Source of the DNA: Congeria kusceri
Taxonomy: Eukaryota > Mollusca > Bivalvia > Myida > Dreissenidae
Direction of reading: 5' to 3'
Assembly (NCBI GenBank): GCA_027627225.1
Contig: CM051030.1
Coordinates: 7,882,001-7,946,000, forward strand
DNA: 64,000 nucleotides
How positions within the stretch are numbered: position 1 is the first letter of the stretch; each line of letters begins with the position of its first letter. Both the position numbers and the translations under genes were made by a program. Positions 11,401 through 23,255 of the stretch are shown here, piece after piece. The notes under the pieces are model-generated. The model was not told where the DNA came from. It worked only from the letters and a program-made list of their open reading frames with translations, and did not search any database.

Positions 11401-11642
11401 TTTCTATATTAATTATTCGGACTTAACAACACACTTGGATTAAAAGTCGGTCAAAAATTTGGAGAAAACAAGATGGCGGAGAATTAAACGCTGAACACTA
11501 CTTACAAGAACACACATTGGATACTTAAATATTTAAGAGTGGTTACTTGATATAAAAACTTAATACACACAAAACAATATAATTATGTGCTTATTGAACA
11601 CAAGTTATTACTTAAGGGTAAACTGGATTCTTGTTATATTTT
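8421..11642. other. AT-rich intergenic DNA, no gene seen
   Basis: No supported gene. It contains a G-run at about 8637-8648, a perfect 16-bp palindrome TACGTACCGGTACGTA at 8873-8888, and an inverted pair at 9196-9214 and 9273-9291 (18 of 19 bases pair around a 58-base loop). The short open frames here lack domains and splice-site support. Confidence 0.5.
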
Positions 11643-11894
11643 AGAATTGGCATATATTCTACAAATCGTACAATGACAGATATTCTACAATTAATACAAC
11701 TGGTAGACATTCTACAAATCATGTAATTGGCAGATATTCTACAAATCATACAATTGACAGATATTCTCATACAACAGACACGTATTCTACAAATCATAGA
11801 AATGGCATATATTCTACAAATCATATACTTGGCAGATAGTTTACAAATAATACAACTGGCAGACATTCTACAAATTATATAATTGGCAGATATT
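11643..11894 (+). repeat. 27-bp minisatellite, left part
   Basis: About nine degenerate units of the kind GGCAGATATTCTACAAATCA. This is the same family and orientation as 14468-15860. The two blocks are separated by an inserted element and would read continuously without it. Confidence 0.88.
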
Positions 11895-14467
11895 TATGGA
11901 GGCTATCTTGTGCCAAAAATGTAATGATGTACAAACATAGAAATATAAGCGGAATTTTCAGATGTATAAAATCCATTCTCTAAAATAAGAAAGTAAATCA
12001 TCTAAATTCTATTTTCAAACAAGAAAAGTACATTATTGTGAAAACAAATCGAATTCTTGATTATCAACTAGATATCTACATAAAAATTAATAAGACAGCA
12101 GTCCTTTACATTTGGAAACATTAAAATCAGTATACAGTTCTTTATTTTGACCACTCGCATTATTACCCTGCACTTCTATTTCTTCTCAACGTACTTATGA
12201 AAATGTAAAATAACGATTAAGTTTTGGCATCTGACCAACTTACTTTCACACTTCACCGATTGCGATTCGGTAATGACAAATCGCGATTCGGAAATGACAA
12301 ATCGCAAGTTGCAATTTCACTGACTTCCATATAAGGAAATGCTTACGGAGTTTTCCGAAGTATTCTCCCCGCCCCCAATTTTCTCCGGTGTTGTTCGGGA
12401 TTCACCGTTTGCAAATTAATGTAATCGATGAAGTTTGGCCATGAAATGGTTTACCAGTACAATCTAGAGCTCCGTCTACAAATCGCGCAAGTTAATTTTC
12501 AAAGTACTTGCCTGACAGGACAAGTTGGTAGTCAAGCTAATGCACAGCTCTGAAACACTGGCTTAGAGTAATTAATCTAATGAATGAGTCACTAAACACA
12601 TATTTAGAGCTACTGTTAATGTACATTGTATATGTGCTTAACTCAATTTCTGTGTAGGGCCCAACATGTGCTAGAAGCAAATCTGTTACTTGATTTTGGT
12701 AAATATCACAGTGCCAATAACTCCTCTCGTCGCTTTTGATCCAATGCATGAACTTTAACAAAAAAGTTCCACAGAAATAAGTATTTGTCTCAACGACTGT
12801 TTCTATTTTTTTCATGAAATTGGAAATATATTTTAAATTAAGAAAAAAAGTATCCTAAAGTGCCCTATTTTAAAGCCTTTAAGAACATAAATATGATGTT
12901 TCTCTAATGCAATTGTATTTTGAAAAATAATACAAAGGTATCACTCAGTAATTTCTTCTTGTTAAAATAAAAACAATAAATTGGCATTCTCTATCAAACA
13001 AAGATTTCAACTGGTCAAATTATATTGACAAACGATTCAAGACCCTCCACATTTTCTGAGAGGGACTTAAAATAAAGCCTTTGGTTGCATGCCTTATATA
13101 ACCCAAAAGAACAAGGCTGTACAGAAATCAGTTAATATTTACATAGAAATAATGAAATTCAGAACATGTTATTATATTAAGTTCATTATAATAACAATTA
13201 AATGTCATTTTTAAGTACCTTGCATAATTATTGCACATGTACAAGTGTATGTTTTTTTGTTTTTTTTTCAGGACATACTCAGTTGTGAATCAAAACATTA
13301 CCATATACTAGTAACTAGCACAAAGATATGAGTAGGCCTACTGCTTTTTGTGAGTGAACATAATGACAATGGAAATGGTCGCTTTTATAATTTTTACACA
13401 TGTCTTTTCTTAAAGCTTAATATAATTAATACATTTGCCATGAACATACATTACCAATTACTTTTGATATAAAATATACACACAAGAATTTTTTTAACTG
13501 ATAAACTAAAATATGTCACAATTAGGTTATGTGACAGATTAAAGTACTGTAGTTAATGTCTTCTGTATGACAGAAACTCTCAGAACAGCTTTTGCTCACA
13601 CTCACAGCCGACACAGGCATTTGTGGAATCAAATATCAGCTTTTTTAACAATTGTCAATATGTATACGCCGTGGTAGCTGAAATAATTCGCGTTCAGAAT
13701 AAATCTGAACAGCAAAAACCATCAAAAGACTATGGCGGCAATATATATTGACCAACGCCGTGGTTTCTGCTGAAATATATCTTACATTACCGAGACAGAT
13801 AGATGGCTTAATAAATTCCATAGATAATACGAACATATATTTCTATCCGGTGTCCGGATTTACATACTGTCCGGATGTATTTACGTAACTTTGCTAGAAT
13901 GTATATTTGACATAAACGGTCTACAGTACTGTAGACCTTCCACTAAATCCGGTAATTTCCGATGATGCACGAGCGTTCGATAGGCTCCTCCCACATTCTT
14001 ATTGACATTTTCCATATATGGGCATGTGCAAAATTCGATACTTGTTTCTTTCGAGTTTTGTAAACCGAGAAATGTAAACGGCGACTTTCCATTTGCGTTG
14101 TTCCACTGTCGCTTTGTCAGATGAACTTTTTCGCATATTCAAAACATTGAATTAAGTAAAGCTAGATCTTTTTTATGAGAAATTATTCAATAGAATGGAT
14201 ATTATATAGGATTTTGGTTTTCTACCGATTCCTTTTCCATAACATAACATTAGAAATTGCACAAAACCATGTTGCGATTAACTAACAGCGAAAGAGCGGA
14301 ATTATATTTCTTAAAATAAAATCGTATTTCTACAATTGCACGTGTAATCTTGAAAACTGCAAAATGTTAGTTAATTTTTAACCGCTTTACATTTGTAATT
14401 TGTCGATTTGTACAAAAATTTTCTACAAAAAACATTTGTACATTTTTGGCACAAGATAGCCTCCATA
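11895..14467. mobile_element. 2.57-kb non-autonomous DNA element with 29-bp TIRs
   Basis: Begins TATGGAGGCTATCTTGTGCC and ends with the exact reverse complement; the perfect terminal inverted repeats are 29 bp (11895-11923 and 14439-14467). Both flanks are GATATT (11889-11894 and 14468-14473), which fits a 6-bp target duplication. Removing the element and one GATATT restores a normal minisatellite unit. If the TIR is taken to start two bases inside, a TA duplication is also possible. No transposase frame is seen, so it would depend on one supplied elsewhere. A perfect 20-bp palindrome lies at 13918-13937. The superfamily is not certain. Confidence 0.78.
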
Positions 14468-15860
14468 GATATTATACAAATCATACAATTGACAGATATT
14501 CTCATAAAACTGACAGATATTCTACAAATCATACAATTGACAGATATTATCATAGAATTGGCATATATTCTACAAATCGTTCAATTGGCATAGATTCTAC
14601 CAATCATACAATTGACAGCTATTCTCATACAACTGACAGATATTCTACAAATCATATAACTGGCAGATATTCTACAAATCATACAATTAACAGATATTCT
14701 CATACAACAGACACGTATTCTACAAATCATACAATTGACATATATTCTACAAATCGTACAATTGACTGATATTCTCATATAACTGACAGATATTCTACAA
14801 TTCATATAATTGGCAGATATTTTACCAATCATACAATTGGCATAGATTCTATCAATCATACAACTGACAGATATTCTACAAATCATACGATTGGCATAGA
14901 TTCTACCAATCATACAATTGACATATATTCTCATACAACTGACAGATATTCTACAAATCATACAATTGACAGATATTATCATAGAATTAGCATATATTCT
15001 ACAAATCGTTCAATTGGCATAGATTCTACCAATCATACAATTGACAGATATTCTCGTACAACTCACAGATATTCTACAAATCATATAACTGGCAGATATT
15101 CTACTAATCGTACAATTGGCGGATATTCTACAGATCATATAATTTGCAGATATTATATAAATAATACAACTGGCAGACATTCTACAAATCATACAACTGG
15201 CAGATATTCTACTAATCGTACAATTGGCGGATATTCTACAGATCATATAATTTGCAGATATTATATAAATAATACAACTGGCAGACATTCTACTAATCGT
15301 ACAATTGGCGGATATTATCATAGAATTGGCATATATTCTACAAATCGTTCAATTGGCATAGATTCTACCAATCATACAATTGACAGATATTCTCGTACAA
15401 CTCACAGATATTCTACAAATCATACAACTGGCAGATATTCTACAAATCATACAATTGGCAGATATTCTACTAATCGTACAATTGGCGGATATTCTACAGA
15501 TGATACAATTGGCAGATATTCTACAAATCATACAACTGACAGATATTAACAAATCATACCACTGACAGATATACTGCAAATCATACAACTGACAGATGTT
15601 CTATAAATCATACAAATGATAGATATTATACAAATCATACCCTTGGCAGATATTCTACATATCGTACAGTTGGCAGATATTCTACAAATCATACAATTGG
15701 CTAATATTCTACAAATCATACAATTGGCTAATATTCTACAAATCATACAATTGGCGTATAGTCTACAATTCATACAACTGACAGATATTCCACAAATCAT
15801 TCAATTGGGCAAATATTCTGCAAATTATACAATTGACAGATATTCCACAAACCATTCATA
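14468..15860 (+). repeat. 27-bp minisatellite, right part (about 50 units)
   Basis: Tandem units around ACAATTGRCAGATATTCTAC, partly grouped in larger blocks. One block including a CATAGATTCTACCAATC variant recurs near 14590, 15020 and 15355. The period is a multiple of three, so open frames appear on both strands; they are not genes. The array ends about 30 bp before the CYYR1-like exon. Confidence 0.93.
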
Positions 15861-15893
15861 TGCAGTGTACAAAAACGTTTTGTGTTTTCCTAG

Positions 15894-16178
15894 GTACGCT
15901 GTCCTGTAGCGAGATATGTTATACTAGTTCGGGGTTTGAAACCTGTACCTACTACTGCTGTGAGAGCTCTTCCAGCCTGTATGGTTATTGCTGCTATTCG
16001 CGCCCGTCCGGTTCGAGGTATTCGAGCACCGATTACTACTCGGACGACTTTCGAGTTGTCATCGCTGCCGTCGTTGTCGGCATTGTCTTCTGCTACATCG
16101 GCATCCACGCTAGCGGCGGTCTAACACGATACAAGGCGTGGGCCAACAGAAGGGTGTGGGCAACCGCTATAACGATGC
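15894..16178 (+). CDS. CYYR1-like membrane protein, Cys-rich and transmembrane exon
   Basis: The frame encodes a cysteine/tyrosine-rich ectodomain (SCSEICY, ETCTYYCC, YGYCCY: seven Cys), a Ser/Tyr stretch (GSRYSSTDYYSDD), and a hydrophobic membrane segment (VVIAAVVVGIVFCYIGI) followed by basic residues. This layout matches cysteine and tyrosine-rich protein 1 (CYYR1), a small type I membrane protein of unknown function whose relatives are, from memory, numerous in molluscs. The exon starts after the acceptor TGTTTTCCTAG (phase 1) and ends at a strong donor ATGC|GTAAGT (phase 1). The signal-peptide exon was not found upstream; it may lie beyond the minisatellite. The in-frame ATG at about 15860 gives only a weak leader. 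Confidence 0.7.
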
Positions 16179-16202
16179 GTAAGTATCAGTAGCAAGTTAT
16201 AG

Positions 16203-16680
16203 CAATGGCTTGATGATGGTAATATGGTGATGATGGTTTTGGTATTAATAGTGATGGTGTTTGTTGTTGCTGTTGCTGCTGATGCTGCTGCTGATGATGA
16301 TGTTGATGATCATCATCATCATCTGATGATGATGATGACGTACAGATGATGGTTATGATGATGGCAGTGGTGATGGTAGAAATGATAATGGTTATGATGG
16401 TAGTGATGATGGTAGAAACGATGATGGTAGAAATGATGATGGTTATGATGGTAGTGGTGATGGTAGAAATGATGATGGTATAATGATAATGGTTTCAGGT
16501 TATGACGGTAATGATGATAGTAGAACTGATGGTGGTTATGATGGTAGTGATGATGGTAGAAATGATGACGGGTATGATGATGATGGTAATGATGATAGAA
16601 GAAATGATGATGGTTATGATGGTAGTGATGATGGTAGCAATGATTATGCTGGTAGTGATGATCGCAGTGATGATGGTGGC
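16203..16680 (+). repeat. GAT-rich microsatellite in the CYYR1-like intron
   Basis: Imperfect GATGAT/GGTTATGATGGTAG repeats fill most of the 760-bp intron between the two CYYR1-like exons. Frames through it give Met/Val-, Asp- or Asn-rich nonsense. Confidence 0.9.
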
Positions 16681-16938
16681 AGTCTTTTAATATTGCGCCA
16701 TTACATAAAGTCGGGAAAGATAATAAACAGTGCTAAGTTACTGTTATGTACATGTCTCTATAAGTTACTGAAATAAAGAATGGAGTTTGGCATTCAGAGA
16801 ACACGGCTCAAATTTACAGAACTGTTGGTGCTTTATACAGTTTAAGGCGAATTTCGTTTACATAGCCACTGTAATACTATTGTTTCCATTTAAATTTGAT
16901 ATAATACACATATTCTTTACTGCATCCTCAGTAAGCAG

Positions 16939-17246
16939 ACCAGACCCCGTACCAACAGCCCTACCCCTCGGGCCCGCAGCTCAACGGACCCCAACCCTCA
17001 GAGCAACAGCCCTACTACTCGGGCCCGCAGCTCAACGGACCTCAACCCTCAGAGCAACAGCCCTACCACTCGGGCCCGCAGCTCAACGGACCCCAACCCT
17101 CAGAGCAACAGCCCCAACCCCTCGGGCCCGCAGCTCAACGGACCCCAACCCACAGAGCTGCAGGGGGCTTCTCAACAACCCGTCCCGTCGCCGTACTCAG
17201 CTACGGACTAGACACCCAGAATCCAAGCTACCCTTCCCAATTCTAA
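16939..17246 (+). CDS. CYYR1-like membrane protein, repeated proline-rich tail exon
   Basis: After the acceptor at 16937-16938 (GTAAGCAG|AC) the phase-1 join to 16178 makes a His codon and opens the tail QTPYQQPYPSGPQ. About three and a half 54-bp units follow, encoding an 18-residue repeat around SGPQLNGPQPSEQQPYY. A Pro/Tyr/Gln-rich cytoplasmic tail is typical of CYYR1 relatives. In the last unit an extra C in CAGCCCCAACCCC shifts the frame. The shifted continuation ends in SYPSQF and a TAA at 17244-17246. The unshifted reading would end in PYSATD and a TAG at 17209-17211. Both endings look plausible. A possible AATAAA lies at 17847, rather far away. Confidence 0.65.
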
Positions 17247-17963
17247 CAAGATGACGCTCTAAACAATTCGTAAATAGAAAACCTTCTTTTGTATGAAATT
17301 TAGAGCAATTAATCCATGGGTATGTCGGTTGTTTATATAGTTCTAAACAGTAAAAATATGTTGCACGTGTATATTGATCTGTATGAAGTTATTTACACTA
17401 TTATGTCTTAAATATTGTCGAAGAATGAAACTAAACTATGATGTCACACTGTAGTTGGGTAATATAATTGACATACTTATGTGGGATGTGAACTTATCGA
17501 CGGATAAGTGTGACGTCAACCAAAAATCGTCACATTGAAACTTTACCTAAACATTGGATCTGATCGTTTTCTAAAAAGTGAACTAAGGGCGTTATATTGG
17601 AATTTGTCATTTATTCTAACATGAATTGTTTATTAACTAAAATATTGGAACGTATCGTTTACTTAACCCATTGTTTACTGAAAAGTTAACTGAGGACATA
17701 CATTGGAATGTATCGTTAACCAACACGTAATTAGAACTGTCAGATCGTTTACTAAAAGTAATATAAGGGCGTCACATTGGAGCGTATCGTTTAAAACATA
17801 TGATCTAATCATTTAATATAAACAGCTTAGTACTTAGAAGTACTAAAATAAACTATGGACGTCGTATTGGAATTATCTTTTATTAAAATTACTTTATTAC
17901 TTAAAATAACAACACGTGTGTTGTTTGCTAAACGCACTTCAATTTATTAACTCCCGAACACAG
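17247..17963. other. 3' flank with degenerate longer-period repeats
   Basis: No gene. The phrase 'gggcgt...attggaa.gtatcgttta' recurs loosely about every 80-100 bp from roughly 17520 to 17890. These units look like the ancestor of the 26-bp array that follows. Confidence 0.55.
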
Positions 17964-18762
17964 TGGAATATATAAATTCCAAAACATATTGGAACGTATC
18001 AATTCCAAAACACATTGGAACATATCAATTCCAAAACACATTGGAACATATCAATTCCAAAACACATTACAACATATCCATTCCAAAACACATTGCAACA
18101 TATCAATTCCAAAACACAATGGAACATATCAATTCCAAAACACATTGGAACTTATCAATTCCAAAACACATTGGAACTTATCAATTCCAAAACACATTAA
18201 TTGGAACTTATCAATTCCAAAACCCAATGGAACTTATCAATTGCAAAACACATTGGAGCTTATCAATTCTAAAACTCATTGGAACATATCAATTCCAAAA
18301 CTCATTGGAACATATCAATTCCAAAACACGTTGGAACTTATCAATTCCAAAACACATTGGAACGTATCAATTCCAAAACACATTGGAACGTATCAATTCC
18401 AAAACACATTGGAACGTATAAATTCCAAAACACATTGGAACTTATCAATTCCAAAACACATTGGAACGTATAAATTCCAAAACACATTGGAACGTATCAA
18501 TTCCAACACACATTGGAACATATCAATTCCAAAACACATTGGAACATATCAATTTCAAAACACATTACAACATATCCATTCCAAAACACATTACAACATA
18601 TCAATTCCAAAACACAATGGAACATATTGGAGCGTATAAATTCCAAAACACATTGGAACGTATCAATTCCAACACACATTGGAACGTATCAATTACAAAA
18701 CACATTGGAACTTATCAAATCCAAAACACATTGGAACTTATCAATTCCAAAAGACATTGGAA
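17964..18762 (+). repeat. 26-bp minisatellite (about 30 units)
   Basis: Head-to-tail units AATTCCAAAACACATTGGAA + CRTATC with few changes. The sharp block is flanked on both sides by the degenerate longer repeat that contains the same phrase. Confidence 0.95.
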
Positions 18763-19596
18763 CACCGTCTTTCACCAAAAGTATACTTAAGACGTCCCAT
18801 TGAAACATATCGTCGATTTAAAGCAGCACTCCAGAAATATATTAATCAAATATAACTTTGCATAAATCGTTTCTTATGGAAATCTTACCGATTTTTACAA
18901 AAACGCATTGAAATCGGTAAAATAATAACGTGTTTGGTAACTTTATAAATTATCTGTATGCGATACCTGGTGATGTCCCTGGAGTAAATCAGCGTGTACA
19001 TTAGTGTATATTCCGTTCGTACCAAGCGTTTTCGAACATAGGCATTATAAAATGCCTTTCGTAAATAAGAAACTGTTTTCAGTTGAATATACGTCATCAA
19101 CGTTCATTAGACATAATGCCAATTTAAGATGTATCTAATTACATTCTATGGACTGCGGCTTTAAACTAAATGTTCACTAAGATATCACCTCAAACACGAA
19201 AACACTGTTTTGTTTGTTTAAATAACTTAACATTAAAATTATGCGAAAATATTGAAAAACATTGATTTCAATCTTTGTACAATTGAATCCTGTTTGCTAA
19301 TGTTATATACAAATACGAATCGTTTAGGTTTACACAAAAATCATAATAGTTTAAACGTGTGTGTGATTGACTGGTAGTGACACTATGTGTATACATGTAT
19401 ATTTATGTCATTCATATGTATATGCGGTCTTGTTGTTTATTGTAAAATTATACTTGAAGAAAAGTTACCTTTCTTGGCGGAGGCCGGTCTGCGCTCTAAT
19501 GTGGTTTTCCGTTTAGGGGGAAAGAACTGTTCGGGAAAGTTGCACACGTCTCGGATAATGTGATCAACCAGCAAGCACACGTGTCGGATGGTATAA
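18763..19596. other. AT-rich intergenic DNA, no gene seen
   Basis: No supported gene. A 58-bp stretch at 19469-19526 has splice-like borders on the minus strand but no partner exon; see the rejected list. Confidence 0.45.
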
Positions 19597-19830
19597 TGCA
19601 CCTATCAAATTTTTCCCCCAGGAGGGGAGCGGCGGGCTGACTCAGGGCAATTTGACAAATTGTATGTTTTGGGGTCTAATTCCCCACCCTAGAGTCAAGC
19701 ATATTCGTCTAAATCCGCTCAGTGTGAGGTGCTATATGTCTATCAAATGGCCCGGGTGCCTGTATTATCGGGATCTACAATCCGACCAAAAGTCTATTAC
19801 CCCGGGACCCGGAATCATTCGGAATGTCAA
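19597..19830 (+). mobile_element. 5' part of a MITE related to 56129-56423
   Basis: Starts TGCACCTATCAA and continues with TTTGACAAATTGTATG, GGGTCTAATTCCCCACCCTA and GTCTAAATCC in the same order as the reverse complement of the element at 56129-56423. The similarity fades near 19830, so the right end is missing or degraded. Confidence 0.75.
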
Positions 19831-21796
19831 ACTCGTTTTGTGTTGTTGTTGTTTTTTAATTGACAGCTTACAGAGTGCATGGAATGTTATCAGTCGTCTT
19901 CTAGGATCCGTCCCGGGCGGGCGAGTCGCATCCACGTCACCCCCCAAGCATACTGCACTTCCGAAAGGACTTCAGTTTGCTTATTGCAGATACCCTTGTC
20001 ATGTTGATTCATGTTGTTTTTGTCACACGTATTTAGTGTTACCAAAACAATGGAATAAATAATCGGACTTGAAAATTAACTATTTCTCGAAATTTAAAAT
20101 TTTAAGTACAATAAGGTCTTTATTTACGAGGTTAATTATGAAAGATACGAAAGTACTAAATGTGTTTGATTGTTGCACTTTATTGTTTAATAGGCGAAGC
20201 AGCATTTCAAGAACTTTGAAATTTATGATATTATAGACTATTTATAGTATATAATATTATCAGATTAAACCAATAAATCAATCAAGTTATTTTAATAAAT
20301 TAAGTTATTGCTTAATCATTCTATTTAAGCACTTTTTTGGCTTCCTTAACAATTTAAGAAAATTTAAATAAATTTAATAGATGCGATGCCGATGTAACCA
20401 GGTTTTAGCCAAGACACATAAGAAGTGACGTAATATTCAACGCTCCGTGGTTAAGGCTGCTTAAGTTCACAACAAAGTTGTTTTAAGTCACTTTATCCGC
20501 AAATCCGTAATTTAGAAAATTTAGCTCAACAGATAACGAGCTGTTAACTTTAAACATATTTTATTAATAAATGACATAATAAACAGTGACCTAATAAAGC
20601 GGTGACCGTATAAACTTGTTGATATCCGGCAGTAGATCACGTGACTGTGATATACCGTCAATAGGTATTCCTACGCGCCGGACAACAACATTGTCGAGAA
20701 TGACACAGCATAAAGTCTACTTACCAGAGTTTTTCATCGATACAAACTTTGTGTTGTCTAGTTTAACAGAGTTAAACAACAAATGAGTTGTTTGTCCTCA
20801 CATTCCATTTAACTGATTAACAACAACTTTCTTCCACTTCCACTTGAAATCAACACACTAGAATCTGATGCAAGCGGTTTATTCTTTGTGGATAGACTTT
20901 GTTTGGTCAACCAACAGAGCATATTCATCAAAGAAATAACCTTTTATATAAATTTCCGATGAAAAGAAATGAAAAAAAGTTATCAAAATTTTAACGTACA
21001 ACTAAACATTTTATGATTTATTTCACTTTCAGTTACACTCCACCCACAACTATCTGAGTAAATCGTAGAAAATTGAAAAGGGATCAATCTCACCGTTGCC
21101 ATTCGAGGCAAATATTCCATACACTTTTGATCTGAATGCTATTGCATAATATAATCCATCCAAACACAGAAACACTAAATATTTATTCCGATTTCATGTA
21201 TTTTAAATTGCAAAACACTCGCGTTCTAGTTTGACTACATTGTGTAAACTTACAACTCAAAATGAATGACGTAGTTGGTGTGACGTAATTTAACTCTTTA
21301 AAAACCAATATAATCTGGTTTTTAAAAAAGCATTGACTACGTCATTTTCGTGTCGTACTGACATCAGCAAATAAGATTTATTAATATTTTGCTTTTGCTT
21401 TTTGAAAAAGGTGATTAAGAAATAGAGAACTATTTTTCCCCGGTAGTACGCATTCATGCAAGCGAGTTATTAGGTCGAGGCCCGTAGATTTTTTTTAAAT
21501 TTAAAACTTAAATTAGTGTTTGGTGTTTTTAAATTTAATTGAATAGAAATCAGGATAAATAGAATACACGGTAGGTGCCGGAAAGGAGAAAGTTTATCCG
21601 GTTTGGCCCGAAAAACAAAAATAGGGCTCGCTAAAGCTCGCCCAATTTTCATTTTCTAAGCCTTACCAGATAAACTTTCTCCATCCCGGCACCAACCATG
21701 TATTCTCTATATATGTTTTTACTGTTATGTTAGTGACAAGCGTGAATTGAACAAACATTTTCATTTAGCAAGTTAACAGTGACTAATAATAATAAT
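19831..21796. other. AT-rich intergenic DNA, no gene seen
   Basis: No reading frame worth naming. At about 20630-20690 the minus strand carries GCGTAGGAATAC...CAGTCACGTGA, which resembles part of repeat A of the YR retrotransposon at the left of the window. At about 21555-21700 there is a short inverted pair around GGAGAAAGTTTATC. Confidence 0.45.
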
Positions 21797-22204
21797 AAGA
21801 AGAAGAAGGAGGATCAGGACGAGCAGGAGGAGGAGGACGACCAGTACGAGGAGGAGGAGAAGGAGGAAGAGCAGGAGGAGGACGAGCAGGAGGGGGGAGG
21901 ACGAGCAGGAGGAGGTGGAGGAGGACGAGCAGGAGGAGCAGTATGACGGGCTGAAGGAGGAGAAGGACGAGCAGGAGGGGGGAGGAGGACGAGCAGGAGG
22001 AGGAGGACGACGAGCAGGAGGAGGGGGAGGACGACGAGCAGAGGAGGTGGAGGAGGACGAGCAGGAGGAGGTGGGGGAGGAGGAGGAGGAAGACGACGAG
22101 CAGGTGGGGGAGGAGGACGAGAAGAAGAAGGTGGAACAGGAGGACGAGGATGAGAAGAAGGAGGAGAAGTGTGAGAAGAAGGAAGAGAAGAAGAAGAAAA
22201 GAAA
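21797..22204 (+). repeat. Purine-rich GAGGA/GACGAGCAGG low-complexity tract
   Basis: About 400 bp, almost all A and G on the plus strand with regular C interruptions (GACGAGCAGGAGG). Frames on both strands stay open (Glu/Arg-rich or Ser/Pro/Leu-rich), but nothing suggests translation. Confidence 0.93.
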
Positions 22205-22439
22205 TACAGAAGATGATGGTTAGTTGCAACACTAGGAATCAATACGAGAGTTAACGATGAATAAAAAAATAATGCAAAATAAAACAAACCCCTATTAATA
22301 GCTGATCTGTTTCATGTTAACAGTTTAACAGGTTACAAATTATAACAAACAAGAACACTCTCATACATAGTCTAAAAATAGTTTCTTGTTTTTTGTATGA
22401 CAGAGAATCGATTTTGTCAAAATATAATTCTAACACGGT

Positions 22440-22710
22440 ACTCGCTAATTGTTCTATTGACAAAGAACAAAATTATCGTAGTTAAACTACCCAATAAACA
22501 ACGCAAAAAATAAGTCCCGATTCTGAGCGGAGCATAGTAAAAAGTAGTTCCAATTACAATTGCAAAAATATGTCAGATCAAAATAATTGTCGCATTATCG
22601 TTGTTTATCCGCCAATAAACAACTCTTTGTCGTTCTGATGCGTGGCTATTAAATAACTCGGGCTAACGCCCTATAGTTTAAGTACTACGCATCTGAACTT
22701 CAAATCGTTG
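22440..22710. repeat. Interspersed repeat, copy 1
   Basis: Shares a series of blocks with 23660-23965: AAAGAACAAAATT, TTAAACTACC, AATAAACAAC, CGTTCTGATGC, CTCGGGCTAACGCCCT and CTTCAAATCGTTGTT. A short TTGTTCTATT at its left has an inverted counterpart AATAGAACAA at the right of copy 2, suggesting a MITE. Ends are approximate. Confidence 0.7.
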
Positions 22711-23255
22711 TTAAATGAACAATGAAAATATAATGCAAAAATACAATAAGTTTCTAATTTCAGAGCATGTAAATATGTAACACAACCACTGGTTATTAAT
22801 ATCAGCAGCACTATATATTGTCCAGTCAGTCTGATGGCTACAACTTCATAGACACTCATATTCATACCAATTAACAGAAGTTAGTTTGACGTTAAGATTC
22901 CATACTCAATTAATATATAATAGAACACATTTATTGTCCATCGAACGCCTTTCCGCACTGATGTAACATTTAACCACAACAGAACGACTATATAAAGTTT
23001 TTGCGAAATGAATTCGGCCTATAAAGAATACAGACGAAATACATGTATACAATAGTCTGGTTTTAAAAATTAATATTAAACATACAAAGTTTTATTAAAA
23101 ACGTAACAAAATCTTCCTAAACGATTTAGTTTCGTTAAAGAAAGTTTTGAGTTAAAGAATACAGACGAAATATACAACAGTGTGGTTTTCAGCATAAAAA
23201 CGTAACTCAATCTTCCTAAACGTTTTAGATCCCTTATTTCATTCTCACTCGTTCT

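Noticed and set aside
14408..15800. Repetitive frames on both strands (TNHTIDRYS, MICRISVSC types)
   Set aside because: They result from the 27-bp minisatellite; both strands are open and the units are degenerate.
14468..15860. CRISPR-like appearance of regularly spaced repeats
   Set aside because: Units are contiguous and degenerate with no unique spacers, and the host is clearly eukaryotic.
17963..18790. Frames encoding NSKTHWNISIPKHIGTYQF-like repeats
   Set aside because: 26-bp minisatellite. Because 26 is not a multiple of three, the frames cycle through all phases, which a gene would not do.
19469..19526. Minus-strand mini-exon with a CGAACAG acceptor and an AAAG|GTAACT donor (FFPPKRKTTLERR...)
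   Set aside because: Borders look usable and the 58 bp are open, but no partner exon in phase was found and it lies downstream of the nearest minus-strand stop codon.
21783..22287. Glu/Arg-rich plus frame and Ser/Pro/Leu-rich minus frames
   Set aside because: Low-complexity purine tract; no start context, domain or neighbours to support a gene.
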